A stretch of 64,000 bases of DNA from Opitutaceae bacterium (GCA_028691845.1 JAQUYL010000007.1:82652-146651); one strand, 5' to 3'; shown: positions 44,488-54,262, counted from the first letter of the stretch. Made by a program: numbers and translations. The notes: generated by a model from the sequence alone, not told the origin.

Positions 44488-46146
44488 ATGCTCAGTCCCA
44501 GCCTCAGCCTGCGCGCGCCGTTGCTCTGGCTGCTGCTGCCATTCATGGCGGGGCTAGCCGCCAGCCGGCAAAGGGAGGCTCCGCCGGACCGCCTGGGCTC
44601 CTTCGCGGCCGTGGCCCTCGTGCTCTGTGCCAGTGCGGGTGGAGCGGCCTGGCGGAGCAACCGCCGATGGGCGCGCCTCGCATGGCCAGCCGCCCTGCTG
44701 CCAGGAATGTTTCTCGCCGGCTATGTTTATCTGCCGGCCCGCCAGCCGCCACGCCTGGATCGGGACAATCTGCCGCCGCGCGAGGTAACGATGACGATCG
44801 AGGCCGAACTGGTCTTCCCTCACGCCAAGGGCGCCCCCAGCGCATGTGGGACCGGCCGGATTGTATCCACCGAAGCGCACCTGCCGGAACTGGCCGGGCA
44901 GCGCGTGTATTTCTCCGTGATTCGCCGGATGAGCACCACGCAGCCCGTGCGCTCAGGCGGTTATGTGATCCATGGCGTGCTGGAGTCGCTGCCGCGCGAG
45001 CCTGAGGAGGCCACGTTTCAGGACTACCTGGCCAACCTCGGCGTACGACTAAAGGTGATGCGTGCCCGGATCGTGCGGGAGGAACATCCGCCGAGGTGGT
45101 TCCAACTCCTCTGTGGAAGCGCGGCGAACCGGTGCGAAGCGATACTGCGGCACGGCATCGAGCGGCACCCCGATGCGACGTCGGTCTACCTCGCAATGCT
45201 GCTTGGCTCGAAGGCCGTGCTCACGCCCGAACAGCAGAACGCATTCCTGCGCAGTGGCACTTTCCATATTTTTTCAGTGGGAGGCTTGCATGTCGGCGTA
45301 ATCGCGCTCGCCGTCCAGAGTCTGCTGCTGCTGGTGCGCCTGCCGCGAGCGGCGGGGATAGTGGCGGGCCTGGGAGTGCTCTGGATTTACGTGCAGGTGA
45401 CCGGGGGCAGCGCTCCGGCAATACGATCGTTCATCATGATCGCGTTTTATCTGGGAGGTCGCGCGCTGCGCCTGCCGGGCAATGCCCTGGCGGCGCTGGC
45501 GGCAGCCGCGCTCGTGACCTTGCTGTGGGACCCCCAGCAATTGTTCAGCACCGGTTTCCAGATGTCGTATGCGGTCGTGATGGCGTTGATCGTCATGGGG
45601 CTGCCGCTGGCGGAAAAATGGCAGGCCGCCTGGCGGCCATTTTCCAGTCTGCCCAAAGCCGATTGGCGTTGGTGGCAGCACTGGACGGCAAGCGGTGGCC
45701 GCTTCCTGCTAGGCTCACTTGCCACCGGATGGGCCGCCCTGCTCGCCAGCATCCCGCCCGCCATCGGCTATTTTCATCTGTTCTCTCCCGGCGCCATGCT
45801 GGCAAACATATTTGTCCTGCCGGTGTCGTCTCTGGCCATCATCGCCGGATTTGCCTCGCTGCTTGCCGGGATGGCCGGGGTGCAGTCAGCCAGCCTTCTC
45901 TTCAATCATGCCGCGGCGCTGCTGATCAAGGGTATGGATGCCGCCGTGCGCCATGGCTCCGGAGTGCCGGGAGTATGCTTTCCCGCACGTTTTGCCGTGC
46001 CCTGGCTGACGCCGACCATGATCGCCCTGATGGCGGCCCTCATGTTGCTTGGCCTGGCTGCCCGCTGGTCGCTGCGGTACGGCGGCTTCTGGCCGCCGGC
46101 GGTCACGCTGGCCGCAGTACTGTTTTTTGTCGTGAAATTCGGCTGA
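44488..46146 (+). CDS. ComEC/Rec2-family competence protein without the nuclease-like domain
   Basis: The 552-residue polytopic membrane protein has a DUF4131-like N-terminal part (several hydrophobic segments, then a soluble OB-like stretch about residues 90-195). The Competence domain follows, with FHIFSVGGLHVGVIAL, VTGGSAPAIRSFIMIAFYLG and STGFQMSYAVVMALIVMGLP. ComEC forms the inner-membrane channel for incoming DNA. The usual C-terminal metallo-beta-lactamase domain (about 200-250 residues) is missing, and the frame ends cleanly after the last membrane segment, followed within 20 bp by another gene. It may be a natural short form, with the hydrolase encoded elsewhere. Confidence 0.88.
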   Translation: MLSPSLSLRAPLLWLLLPFMAGLAASRQREAPPDRLGSFAAVALVLCASAGGAAWRSNRRWARLAWPAALLPGMFLAGYVYLPARQPPRLDRDNLPPREVTMTIEAELVFPHAKGAPSACGTGRIVSTEAHLPELAGQRVYFSVIRRMSTTQPVRSGGYVIHGVLESLPREPEEATFQDYLANLGVRLKVMRARIVREEHPPRWFQLLCGSAANRCEAILRHGIERHPDATSVYLAMLLGSKAVLTPEQQNAFLRSGTFHIFSVGGLHVGVIALAVQSLLLLVRLPRAAGIVAGLGVLWIYVQVTGGSAPAIRSFIMIAFYLGGRALRLPGNALAALAAAALVTLLWDPQQLFSTGFQMSYAVVMALIVMGLPLAEKWQAAWRPFSSLPKADWRWWQHWTASGGRFLLGSLATGWAALLASIPPAIGYFHLFSPGAMLANIFVLPVSSLAIIAGFASLLAGMAGVQSASLLFNHAAALLIKGMDAAVRHGSGVPGVCFPARFAVPWLTPTMIALMAALMLLGLAARWSLRYGGFWPPAVTLAAVLFFVVKFG

Positions 46147-46166
46147 AGCCACCAAGACTGCGGCCC

Positions 46167-46451
46167 ATGAAAAGCGCTTACGAACTTGCCATGGAACGCC
46201 TCGCCAAATCCGACCCCGGGAACGGGAGGGTTCTCACCGCCGAGCAAAAGTCGCAACTGGCGGAGATCGACCGTCTCTACAAAGGCAAGATAGCCGAGCG
46301 GGAAATATTCCTGAACAAGCTGGTCGAAGACACCTTGAACGCGCAGAATTTCGACGAGGCCGGCAAGATCCGCCAACAAATAGCCAGCGAGAAGGCGCGC
46401 CTGGAGGAGGAACGCGAGGAAGAAAAGGAACGGGTACGGCGCGCGACCTGA
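46167..46451 (+). CDS. small UvrB/UvrC-motif-like coiled protein
   Basis: The 94-residue protein starts MKSAYELAMERLAKSDPG and is almost fully helical and highly charged (ARLEEEREEEKERVRRAT at the end). The stretch EDTLNAQNFDEAGKIRQQIA resembles the UvrB/UvrC (UVR) helical hairpin motif (A...DFE.AA.LRD.I). The function is unknown; such motifs mediate protein contacts. The gene follows the ComEC-like gene by 20 bp on the same strand and is probably co-transcribed. Confidence 0.75.
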   Translation: MKSAYELAMERLAKSDPGNGRVLTAEQKSQLAEIDRLYKGKIAEREIFLNKLVEDTLNAQNFDEAGKIRQQIASEKARLEEEREEEKERVRRAT

Positions 46452-46511
46452 TTCCGCAATCTCCGCGCCTCCATCCTTGCCGGTGCCCTCACGAGGCCCG
46501 GCGGAACGCCG

Positions 46512-47285
46512 TCACGCAAACGCAAAATCCGCCACAAGCACGTGGTGGTCCGAAGCCAGCGTTGGTTTGATTTTATGCGCCACCGGACGCAAGTGGGCGT
46601 TGTAAAAGATGTGGTCGAGCACGTAGGGTCTCCGCCGCCACGTGATCTCCGTGGTCTGGACCGTACGGTAGCCGACATCGCCGAATTGCCGAACGAGCGA
46701 ATCGTGATTGCTGGTATTGAAATCACCACCGAGCACGGCGGGGCCGGAGCAGCTTTTCAACAGATTGGCCACCATCGTTCGCTGCTCAATGTGCTCCTCG
46801 CTGCTGGAATGGAGCATGAAGAAGGCAAGCAAATGGGTATTCAGGATCTGCAGCTCGCGGCCGAACAGCAGTGTCTTGGCTCCGATCAGCACGCGGTCGG
46901 TCGGCGTCTTCGTCTCGCCAAAGAAATCGAAGGCCACGGGCGGCGATGGCAGATCGAGCCGCATCGTGTCACGCAAGGGTGTCTTCGAGAAAATCGCCAG
47001 TCCGATCCCAAATGGCAGTTCGCGCGGGTCCGCCTTGGGATAGGAAAAGAAGCTGTCGTAGGCGCTCAGCGCCTGCCTGAGCTTGGAATAATTTGGGGGT
47101 ACCGGCGCCTGAACGCCTCCAGGCTGGGCGTGTTCGACCTCCTGAAGCAGCACGATGTCGGCATCGTGCGAACGGATTTCCTCGATCGTCTGATCGAGGC
47201 GGATCGGGGCACGGTCCGGGTAGGCGTCGTCCCAGATCTGGCCAAACTGCATGTTGAATTGCAGTATTTTGAACGTACCCTTCAT
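46512..47285 (-). CDS. endonuclease/exonuclease/phosphatase (EEP) family protein
   Basis: The 257-residue protein has the EEP metal-site motifs: NMQFGQIW at the N-terminus, IVLLQEVEHAQ (metal Glu), the internal NTHLLAFFML, GGDFNTSNHDS and the terminal ASDHHVLVADFAF. It has no signal peptide. Members cleave phosphodiesters in nucleic acids, lipids or signalling molecules; the substrate is not deducible. It is encoded convergently with the ComEC-like unit. Confidence 0.87.
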   Translation of the reverse strand: MKGTFKILQFNMQFGQIWDDAYPDRAPIRLDQTIEEIRSHDADIVLLQEVEHAQPGGVQAPVPPNYSKLRQALSAYDSFFSYPKADPRELPFGIGLAIFSKTPLRDTMRLDLPSPPVAFDFFGETKTPTDRVLIGAKTLLFGRELQILNTHLLAFFMLHSSSEEHIEQRTMVANLLKSCSGPAVLGGDFNTSNHDSLVRQFGDVGYRTVQTTEITWRRRPYVLDHIFYNAHLRPVAHKIKPTLASDHHVLVADFAFA

Positions 47286-47631
47286 GGTATTTGATAGTAG
47301 CCGAAACTGGGTTCGTTCACCGGCACTTAAGCTTGTTTCAGGATCTGCGGAGGCTGGATGCTGCCCCCCTGGACCCTCGAGGGGGCGGGCGACAACCGGG
47401 GGAAATGGGGCGCTGAGTCATTCAGGTACACACTTTCTCTTTCAGCCTTTGCCGGAACAGTTTCCCCGCCGGTTGGAGTCATTCATTTGGGGTAGAGTGG
47501 ACCAATGCACTAGGGAGTTTCCCTGCCGCCTTTGCACCGATAGGGTAATAAATCAGTCCTATGGTAAGACACAGGAACATGCGGAGTGGCAAACTATTGG
47601 CATGTTCCCAAAAGATGGCGCAGCCGCAAGT
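47286..47631. other. 346-bp intergenic region with a 9-bp inverted repeat
   Basis: No gene is visible between the EEP gene and thyX. At its right end GGAACATGC (47574-47582) and GCATGTTCC (47600-47608) form a perfect inverted repeat with a 17-base loop, about 24 bp beyond the thyX stop. It may act as the thyX transcription end, although no T-tract follows on the minus strand. Confidence 0.5.
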
Positions 47632-48978
47632 TTATTCTGGCTCAGCAGTGCCTTCAGCAACCCAAGGTTCGGCCTCCGGAACTTGGCGAAAAAACTCCCG
47701 CAGCGCCGCGCTCAGATGCTCGGCGTAGCGGAAATGCGCCCCCATCCCGGTGCGCAATTCGGCCTCGTAAATGAACTTGTCGGCATGGGTGCTGTGTTCG
47801 AATGGGGTTTGCGCGCCGAGCAGGAGGGAATAGACGTAGGCTGACGAACCGCGTGACAGCAGTTCGTGCGTCAGTGCCGCCTGTTCATCAAGCAACGACT
47901 GATGATCCGAATGCCGCAATTCTGGCGGAAGATAGAAGCCGGCTTGGATGAGCGGGGTGTAACGGTGACCGGTGCGATGGCGGTTGAGGTCACGGAGTTC
48001 GGCCAGCGCCAGGTTGTTCCACGCGAAAGCCACCCGCATACGGCGGATCGCGCTGCCGCACTGGCCGTAGCGGCTGCCGCGATGCCGCAGTGCTTCGGGC
48101 AGCGGTTGTTCCTCGCGCAGCCATGACGGAGTGTCGCGGTCGACCTTGACCCAAACCTCGTCGGCCAGTGGCGCCGAAGACAGCCGGGACAGCCCGAGTT
48201 TGACGCTCGCGGCCATCTCCTGGTGGGACTGCTCCGCGCAGGATTTATCGGCAAAGCTATGCCGCATGAGGCGCGGGGAAAACTTCAACAATTCGTCGCG
48301 GAGGGCCGCCGCGGCGGCGCGCGCCTCGGGCAGTGGCAGCGAAGCGAGCTGCCGGACCGTCTGCGCCCACATCCGCGAAGATTGCACCACGGCCAGATTG
48401 GTGCGGGTCGCCAGCGGAATAAAATACCGGGCCCGGTCCAGCGCGTAGTTCTTGCGCAGCCGTTTCACCACAAGGGGAGTGGCATTCAGCGGCAGCCGAA
48501 CCACATCCGGTTTGGCGGTCGCTTGCGCATCGAGCCGGGCATACTCCGCCTGATAAGTCGTGAACGCCCGCGCCATGACCCGGCTCCAGCGTTCGGCCAG
48601 ATCGACGGGCACGCCGATCTCCTCCGCCGCCGGAAGGTTGGCCGCCGCCATGGTGATATAACGGGTGCTTGACTCCTGTCCGTCCGCCATCTGCGCGATC
48701 TCAAAAATCTTATACGCCAGCCACATCGACACCCCATCGATGGCCATGGCCAGCCCGCCGGTCAGGCCGCCAATGGAGGCATGCCCGTAGTCTACAAATT
48801 TGAGAATGCGATCGATGGATTCGTCGGGATGGGCGAGATCGACCTTCTCCAGAATGTGCGCCAGCCCTTCATTGCTGCGCGAGTAACGCGCCAGCACGGA
48901 GGCGAGCAATTCCGGTGTGACTTTGGGCGAATCGGCAGCTGTGGGCGGGGCCACGAGAGCCAGTCCAGTGACTTTCAT
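47632..48978 (-). CDS. thyX: FAD-dependent thymidylate synthase family protein, long two-half form
   Basis: The 448-residue protein is about twice the length of classical ThyX. The first half has a ThyX-like FVDYGHASIGGLTGGLAMAI and ADGQESSTRYI but no RHR. The second half has LRDLNRHRTGHRYTPLIQAG, which preserves the RHR core of the ThyX motif (RHRxxxxxxS-like), and TPFEHSTHADKFIYEAELRT. It looks like a pseudo-dimer in which the halves have specialised. ThyX makes dTMP using folate and FAD. Start at MKVTGLALVAPPTAAD (48978); the frame extends to 49008 without support. Confidence 0.8.
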   Translation of the reverse strand: MKVTGLALVAPPTAADSPKVTPELLASVLARYSRSNEGLAHILEKVDLAHPDESIDRILKFVDYGHASIGGLTGGLAMAIDGVSMWLAYKIFEIAQMADGQESSTRYITMAAANLPAAEEIGVPVDLAERWSRVMARAFTTYQAEYARLDAQATAKPDVVRLPLNATPLVVKRLRKNYALDRARYFIPLATRTNLAVVQSSRMWAQTVRQLASLPLPEARAAAAALRDELLKFSPRLMRHSFADKSCAEQSHQEMAASVKLGLSRLSSAPLADEVWVKVDRDTPSWLREEQPLPEALRHRGSRYGQCGSAIRRMRVAFAWNNLALAELRDLNRHRTGHRYTPLIQAGFYLPPELRHSDHQSLLDEQAALTHELLSRGSSAYVYSLLLGAQTPFEHSTHADKFIYEAELRTGMGAHFRYAEHLSAALREFFRQVPEAEPWVAEGTAEPE

Positions 48979-49083
48979 GCGCGCTCCACAGAGACAGGCT
49001 TCCCGCACGGAAACAAACTCCTTTTGCGCCTGGCGCGGTTGAAAGTGAATTTTATCCCGAAGTGCCCCCGCCAGTCGGGAAGG

Positions 49084-50601
49084 TCAACGCTGCAGCCAGG
49101 CCCCCAAAGGGCCTTGGAAAAATCCCAGCAGCACAGTCGCAAGCGCCAGCAGTCCAAGGGTCAGCCGGCCGGCCAAAGTGGGTTCCGTAGACGGCGGATG
49201 AGCCCCTGGGCTCTCCGCCGCACCCGGCAGCCGCCAGGTTTCAAACCAGGCCGTCTTGATCCAGCCGAAATAATAGTAGATCGAAATCACCACCCCGACG
49301 ATCGCCACCGCAAGCAGCCAGTACAGGCGCGCCTGGAAGGCCGCGACAAACAGCAGCAGCTTGCCGACAAACCCGGCCAGCGGCGGGATTCCGGCAAGCG
49401 AACCCACGCCGACGGCCAGCACCCCGGCGAGCAGCGGGCTGTCCTTGGCCAGGTGGTCGTAACCCTCGAGTTCCTGATCCGCATCGTCTTTCCCGGCCAG
49501 GTGCGCCATCACCCCGAACACCGCCATTGCGGCAAGCAGGTAGGTGGTCAGATAAAACCACACAGCGCCGATCGCCCACGACACGGTGAGAGAAGCGGCC
49601 ACGCCCAGCAGGAGGTAGCCGGCATGCGACACACCGGAAAGGCCCATCAGACGTTTGGCGTTGCGCTGCGTCAGGGCGGCGAGGTTACCGAACAGAATCG
49701 TCGCGGCGGCAGCCGCGATGAGCACCGGTCCCAGCAACGGCTGCAGGGCCGCAAGGGGACCGTGCACGAGGATGAGGAGCACCGCGATACCGGCCGACTT
49801 GGATGACACGGCTAGGAACGCCGTCACCGGCGTGGGGGCCCCTTGATAAACGTCTGGAATCCAGATTTGGAAGGGGAAGGCGCCAATCTTGAAGGCGATT
49901 CCAGCGAGGACGAGCAGCGTCCCGACTGTCGCGACAAAATTATCCGGGTTGGCGCGTAGAAAATCCGCCAGAATCGGGAATTCGAGCCCAGTGTGCGTCT
50001 GGCCGGCGACGGCCACCTTGCCCACCGCGCCATACAGCAGCACAATCCCAAACAACAGGATGGCCGAACTGAGCGCGCCCATGACGAGGTATTTGAGGCC
50101 CGCCTCGAGTGATAGCGGATTATCCCGGAAATAACTGACGAGAATGTAGAATCCGATCGTGATCGTTTCCAGGGCTACGAACAACATCACGAAGTTGTTG
50201 CTCTGTGCGAGGAGCATCATCGCCGCCGTTACCACCATGACGAGGTGGTAGAACTCGATGCGCGGCATCCGGGTTCGGGGAAGGCAGACTGTGGCGAGGA
50301 AGCTGACGAGCAGCGAACTCACCAGGAAAAACACGCGCGCAACCTGGCCGTAGACCGTATGTCTGAGCATGCCGGCGAACGTCTCCTGACCGAGCCACGC
50401 CGTCTGGAAGTTGATCAGCGTCCCCAGCAACGTCACGGCCTGCGCCACAATGGCGGCGGTCGGGATGAACCGGTGGTGTTCCTTCGGGAGCAGGATCTCC
50501 AATACCAGCAATGCCAGCGCCGCGGCGCCGAGGATCATCTCCGGTCCAATTGCCCACCACTGGTTGGAGTCGGCGATCGCTCTGAGTATTTCGGGAGTCA
50601 T
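49084..50601 (-). CDS. nuoN: NADH-quinone oxidoreductase subunit N
   Basis: The 505-residue antiporter-like subunit has about 14 membrane segments. Family residues occur in FVALETITIGFYILVSYFRD, GIAFKIGAFPFQIWIPDVYQ, GAPTPVTAFLAVSSKSAG and LSGVSHAGYLLLGVAAS. It helps proton translocation by complex I. It is the last nuo gene; its C-terminal 35 residues include a Pro-rich loop and a final membrane helix. Confidence 0.96.
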   Translation of the reverse strand: MTPEILRAIADSNQWWAIGPEMILGAAALALLVLEILLPKEHHRFIPTAAIVAQAVTLLGTLINFQTAWLGQETFAGMLRHTVYGQVARVFFLVSSLLVSFLATVCLPRTRMPRIEFYHLVMVVTAAMMLLAQSNNFVMLFVALETITIGFYILVSYFRDNPLSLEAGLKYLVMGALSSAILLFGIVLLYGAVGKVAVAGQTHTGLEFPILADFLRANPDNFVATVGTLLVLAGIAFKIGAFPFQIWIPDVYQGAPTPVTAFLAVSSKSAGIAVLLILVHGPLAALQPLLGPVLIAAAAATILFGNLAALTQRNAKRLMGLSGVSHAGYLLLGVAASLTVSWAIGAVWFYLTTYLLAAMAVFGVMAHLAGKDDADQELEGYDHLAKDSPLLAGVLAVGVGSLAGIPPLAGFVGKLLLFVAAFQARLYWLLAVAIVGVVISIYYYFGWIKTAWFETWRLPGAAESPGAHPPSTEPTLAGRLTLGLLALATVLLGFFQGPLGAWLQR

Positions 50602-50613
50602 GGCGCGGAGGGG

Positions 50614-52152
50614 TCAGCGATAGGCGCAACTGCAGGCTGGAGCGCGTGTTTCCACGGCCGGATAGATTTCCCGCAATGTGCCATCGACCGGACCCGAAAG
50701 GGCGCGCGGCCAGAAACCGATGAAGAACAATACGGCCAGCAGGATGAGGGCAGGCAGGCGTTCGTTCCATTCCAGGTCAGGAAAGGGCAGCTTGGCGGTG
50801 GCGTTCTGCACCTGTTCCGAGGGCGGGCCGAAAAACACCTGCGCCGCAGCACGCAAGCCGTAGACGGCAGATATAATGATGCCGCCGACCGCCACTGCCG
50901 ACAGCCAGGGAGAGAAGTTCCAAAGCGCCACAAAGATGGTGAGTTCGCCCCAGAAATTCGCGAATCCCGGCAGGCCGATGCTCGCCAGCGTGCCGGCGAC
51001 AAAGAAAGCGGCAAGCACCGGCGCCTTTTGCGCCAATCCGCCCATCTCGGAAAGTTCGAAGGTATGGGTGCGGTGGTGCACACTGGTCGCCAGCATGAAG
51101 AGCAATGCAACCGAAAGGCCGTGTGCAAACATGAGCAGGATTACCCCGCCGGCGCCGGCAAGCGAGAGCGTCGCGATGCCCAGGAAGCAATAGCCCATGT
51201 GCATCACGGAACTGTAACCGATCATCTGTTTGAGATCGCGCTGCGCGATGGTGATAAAACCGATCACGAGCACGTTACCCAGCCCGGCCAGCAGCGCCAG
51301 CACCCAGACCCAATGCGCCGCGCCGTCGGGCAGCAGCGGCAGCGCGATCTGGATGAGGCCGTACAGGCCGAACTTTTTGAGGACGCCGGCGTGCAGCATC
51401 GCGGCGGAACTCGGCGCCGCGCCGTAGCCGAGGGGCGCCCAAGTGTGCAACGGCCACAACGACACCAGCGTACCGAAGCCAAACATCAGCGCGCCGAAGA
51501 TATATTTCCCCCAGGTGCTGCGCAGTCCCTCCGCGGCAATCTGGTCGCGCAGCACCAGCAGATCGAATGAATCCGCGCCGCTCTTTACGTAGAGGGCGAT
51601 GAGGCCGAGCAGCGAAAGCATCGCGCCCGCTGTCAGATAGATCGTCATCTTCATCGCCGCGTAATTGCGGTCCCTTCCGCCCCAGGTGCCAACCATGATA
51701 AACGTTGGGATCAGCGCCAGTTCGTGGAAGAAATAAAAGAAGAACAGGTCGATTGAGGCGAATACCCCCATCAGGCCTCCCTGCATGATGAGCAGGAGCA
51801 TCAGGTAGATCTTCAGCCGTTCGGCACCGGACCGCAGCGCGTAAAGGCCCGCCGCCGCACCCACGACGCCGGCCAGAACAAACATGGGCAGCGCAATGCC
51901 GTTGAGACCGAGGTGCAGGCTGATGCCGAATGCATCAAGCCCGGTGGAGGTCTGGCTGGTGAAGGCATATCGCGCTCCGGCGCCGGCCGGAAACTGACTC
52001 CACAGCCAGAGGGCCATGACCGCCGGCACGACGAAGGCGACCGCCGCCAGCTTCACGGAAAATCGCTTGGGCAGTCCAAGCGCAATGACGAGCGCCGCGG
52101 CGAGCGGTGTCGCGATCGCAAGCTGCAGGATGAGGGCGTTCGGGAAGGTCAC
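50614..52152 (-). CDS. nuoM: NADH-quinone oxidoreductase subunit M
   Basis: The 512-residue antiporter-like membrane subunit shows FFYFFHELALIPTFIMVGTW (conserved Glu), TLVSLWPLHTWAPLGYGAAP, SSAAMLHAGVLKKFGLYGLI and YSSVMHMGYCFLGIATLS. It follows nuoL after a 135 bp spacer and precedes nuoN by 12 bp. The final residues (ETRAPACSCAYR) are not conserved. Confidence 0.96.
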   Translation of the reverse strand: MTFPNALILQLAIATPLAAALVIALGLPKRFSVKLAAVAFVVPAVMALWLWSQFPAGAGARYAFTSQTSTGLDAFGISLHLGLNGIALPMFVLAGVVGAAAGLYALRSGAERLKIYLMLLLIMQGGLMGVFASIDLFFFYFFHELALIPTFIMVGTWGGRDRNYAAMKMTIYLTAGAMLSLLGLIALYVKSGADSFDLLVLRDQIAAEGLRSTWGKYIFGALMFGFGTLVSLWPLHTWAPLGYGAAPSSAAMLHAGVLKKFGLYGLIQIALPLLPDGAAHWVWVLALLAGLGNVLVIGFITIAQRDLKQMIGYSSVMHMGYCFLGIATLSLAGAGGVILLMFAHGLSVALLFMLATSVHHRTHTFELSEMGGLAQKAPVLAAFFVAGTLASIGLPGFANFWGELTIFVALWNFSPWLSAVAVGGIIISAVYGLRAAAQVFFGPPSEQVQNATAKLPFPDLEWNERLPALILLAVLFFIGFWPRALSGPVDGTLREIYPAVETRAPACSCAYR

Positions 52153-52287
52153 GGGAGTAGAATCGCGCTGGCGGCAGCAGCCGCGCCTTTGCCGGAAACG
52201 CCCCCGGTCGCGGCCCGGAATCCATTCGCGCGGGCATGCACGCTCCCTGATCGGATGGGGTCTTTGTTTGAAAATCGGGTGTTCATC

Positions 52288-54162
52288 TCAGAAAATCCCG
52301 GTGGCAAAACCCCACAGGAGCACGACGCCCAGCAGGAACCAGTAGACATAGGCGTGCAGGTTGCCGACATGCAGGGCGCGCAACCCCAGGCCGACCAGTC
52401 CGGTCACGCCGGCGAGGCCGCGCACGATGAGTCCGGCCAGGAAAATCTGCTCAAAGAAATTCAGCAGCATGGCAAACCGCTGTTGCACCTTGGCCACGAA
52501 ATAATCGTAGATGCTGTCGAATGACTCCTTGAGGGTCATGAGGCCACTGAAGGCAAGCGGCAGCCGGGTCTCGAGGGAATCTGTGGCGGCCGGCAAGTAG
52601 AAGAGCCACGCCGAAACCGCGCCGGTCAGCATCACCGCAAGGCTGATCAGCAGGATGATTAGGTGTGCCGAACCTTCAGCCTTCGGCACCCACGATGCGA
52701 GTTCGCCCGCCAACCGGTCAAAGACGCCGGTGTAGCCACCGACGATCGAAAGTGCAGCCAGCACGACGAGCGGCAGCGTCATGAAGAGGCCGCTTTCACG
52801 GGCATGGGCGGCGGCTTCGCCGCGCGGTTCGCCAAAGAAGACGAGCTTCCACATGCGCACCATGTAAAAAGCCGTCAGGACGGCGGTTAATGCCAGCATG
52901 GTGAAGATGCCCAGGTTTTTTTCCCACGCGAGGTAGAGGATGGCATCCTTCGAGAAGAAACCCGCCAGCCCGGGCAGGCCGATGATGGCAGCAACGCCCG
53001 CCGTGAACGTCCAGAATGTCACTGGCATTTTCTGCCGCAGCCCGCCCAGTTTGAAAATGTCCTGCTCGTGATGGCAGGCGATGATGGCCGATCCGGCCCC
53101 GAGGAACAGAAGCGCCTTGAAAAAGCCATGTGTTGTCAGGTGGAACATCGCGGCGCCGACGCCGGTCGCGAGCACCACGTTGTGTCCATCGTGCTGCTGC
53201 GCCAGTGAGCCCAGCCCGAACGCCGTGATCATGTAGCCCAGCTGCGATAGCGTCGAGTAGGCCAGCACTCGCTTGATGTCGCGCTGCACGACGGCGCACA
53301 ACGCGGCATAGAAGGCCGTGATTGTTCCCACACAGGCGATGACACTGAGCGCCTCCGGCACCATGAGCATGTTGACGCGGCAAAGCATGTACACGCCGGC
53401 CGCCACCATCGTGGCGGCATGGATTAGCGCCGAGACCGGGGTCGGACCCTCCATCGCGTCAGGCAGCCACACATGGAGCGGCATTTGTGCGGATTTGCCA
53501 ACCGCGCCGCAGAAGAGCAACAGCGGAAGGCCCGCTGAGACGACCACCCCGCCCGGCCCGACTGCCCTGGCCAGTGCGTCGAGATTCGTGGTGCCGAATA
53601 TCCAGTAGCACCAGATGATGCCGAGTAAAAATCCGAAGTCACCGACCCGGTTGACAATGAAGGCCTTCTTGGCCGCATCGGCTGCGGACGGGCGCTCATG
53701 CCAGTGGCCGATCAGCAGGTATGAGCTGAAGCCCACCAGCTCCCAGAACACAAAAATCATGAACAGATTCCCGGCGAGCACGATGCCGAGCATCGAGAAC
53801 ATGAAGATCGACAGGCCGGCAAAATAGCGCGCCTTGGCCGCGTCGTCGCGCATGTAGCCGAGCGAGAAAAGGTGAATGAAGAAGCCGACGATGCTGACAA
53901 CGAAAAGCATGAGCGCGGCGAGATCGTCGAACTTCAGATCGAGTGACACGGCAAAGCTGCCGAAGCGAAGCCACTCCAGCGTGGCAGGGAAGTTGCGCGC
54001 ACCGCTGAAAACGAGATGGAGCGACAACACCGCGAGCGCGCCGGCTGCGCCCACAGAAATCCACGAGGCCAGCGTCCCTTGCTTGCGCAGAAACAACGAG
54101 ATGACCGCCGCCGACAGCAGCGGCAGCAAAAGGATCAGGTAGGCGGAAACGACGGGAGGCAT
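52288..54162 (-). CDS. nuoL: NADH-quinone oxidoreductase subunit L
   Basis: The 624-residue largest antiporter-like subunit has VFWELVGFSSYLLIGHWHER, KSAQMPLHVWLPDAMEGPTP, VSALIHAATMVAAGVYMLCR and YSTLSQLGYMITAFGLGSLA, then the long C-terminal lateral helix. Start at MPPVVSAYLILLLPLLSAA (54162); the frame to 54189 would run into the repeat text of the upstream spacer. A 112 bp spacer with inverted repeat-like ends separates it from nuoK. Confidence 0.96.
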   Translation of the reverse strand: MPPVVSAYLILLLPLLSAAVISLFLRKQGTLASWISVGAAGALAVLSLHLVFSGARNFPATLEWLRFGSFAVSLDLKFDDLAALMLFVVSIVGFFIHLFSLGYMRDDAAKARYFAGLSIFMFSMLGIVLAGNLFMIFVFWELVGFSSYLLIGHWHERPSAADAAKKAFIVNRVGDFGFLLGIIWCYWIFGTTNLDALARAVGPGGVVVSAGLPLLLFCGAVGKSAQMPLHVWLPDAMEGPTPVSALIHAATMVAAGVYMLCRVNMLMVPEALSVIACVGTITAFYAALCAVVQRDIKRVLAYSTLSQLGYMITAFGLGSLAQQHDGHNVVLATGVGAAMFHLTTHGFFKALLFLGAGSAIIACHHEQDIFKLGGLRQKMPVTFWTFTAGVAAIIGLPGLAGFFSKDAILYLAWEKNLGIFTMLALTAVLTAFYMVRMWKLVFFGEPRGEAAAHARESGLFMTLPLVVLAALSIVGGYTGVFDRLAGELASWVPKAEGSAHLIILLISLAVMLTGAVSAWLFYLPAATDSLETRLPLAFSGLMTLKESFDSIYDYFVAKVQQRFAMLLNFFEQIFLAGLIVRGLAGVTGLVGLGLRALHVGNLHAYVYWFLLGVVLLWGFATGIF

Positions 54163-54169
54163 CAGGGTG

Positions 54170-54262
54170 AAGTGGCGGGCAGCGAGCAACCAGTAGCGGG
54201 CATTGGGCAGAACGCCGGCCAGGACAACGAAACGTCCTGCTCGCCACTCGCCACTCTATTGT
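54170..54262. repeat. inverted repeat-ended insert in the nuoK-nuoL spacer
   Basis: The left part AGTGGCGGGCAGCGAGCA and the reverse complement of the right part (AGTGGCGAGTGGCGAGCAGG) are near copies facing each other across about 45 bp. The text style (short purine-rich words repeated with variation) is the same as in three other nuo spacers. No coding capacity. Confidence 0.5.
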
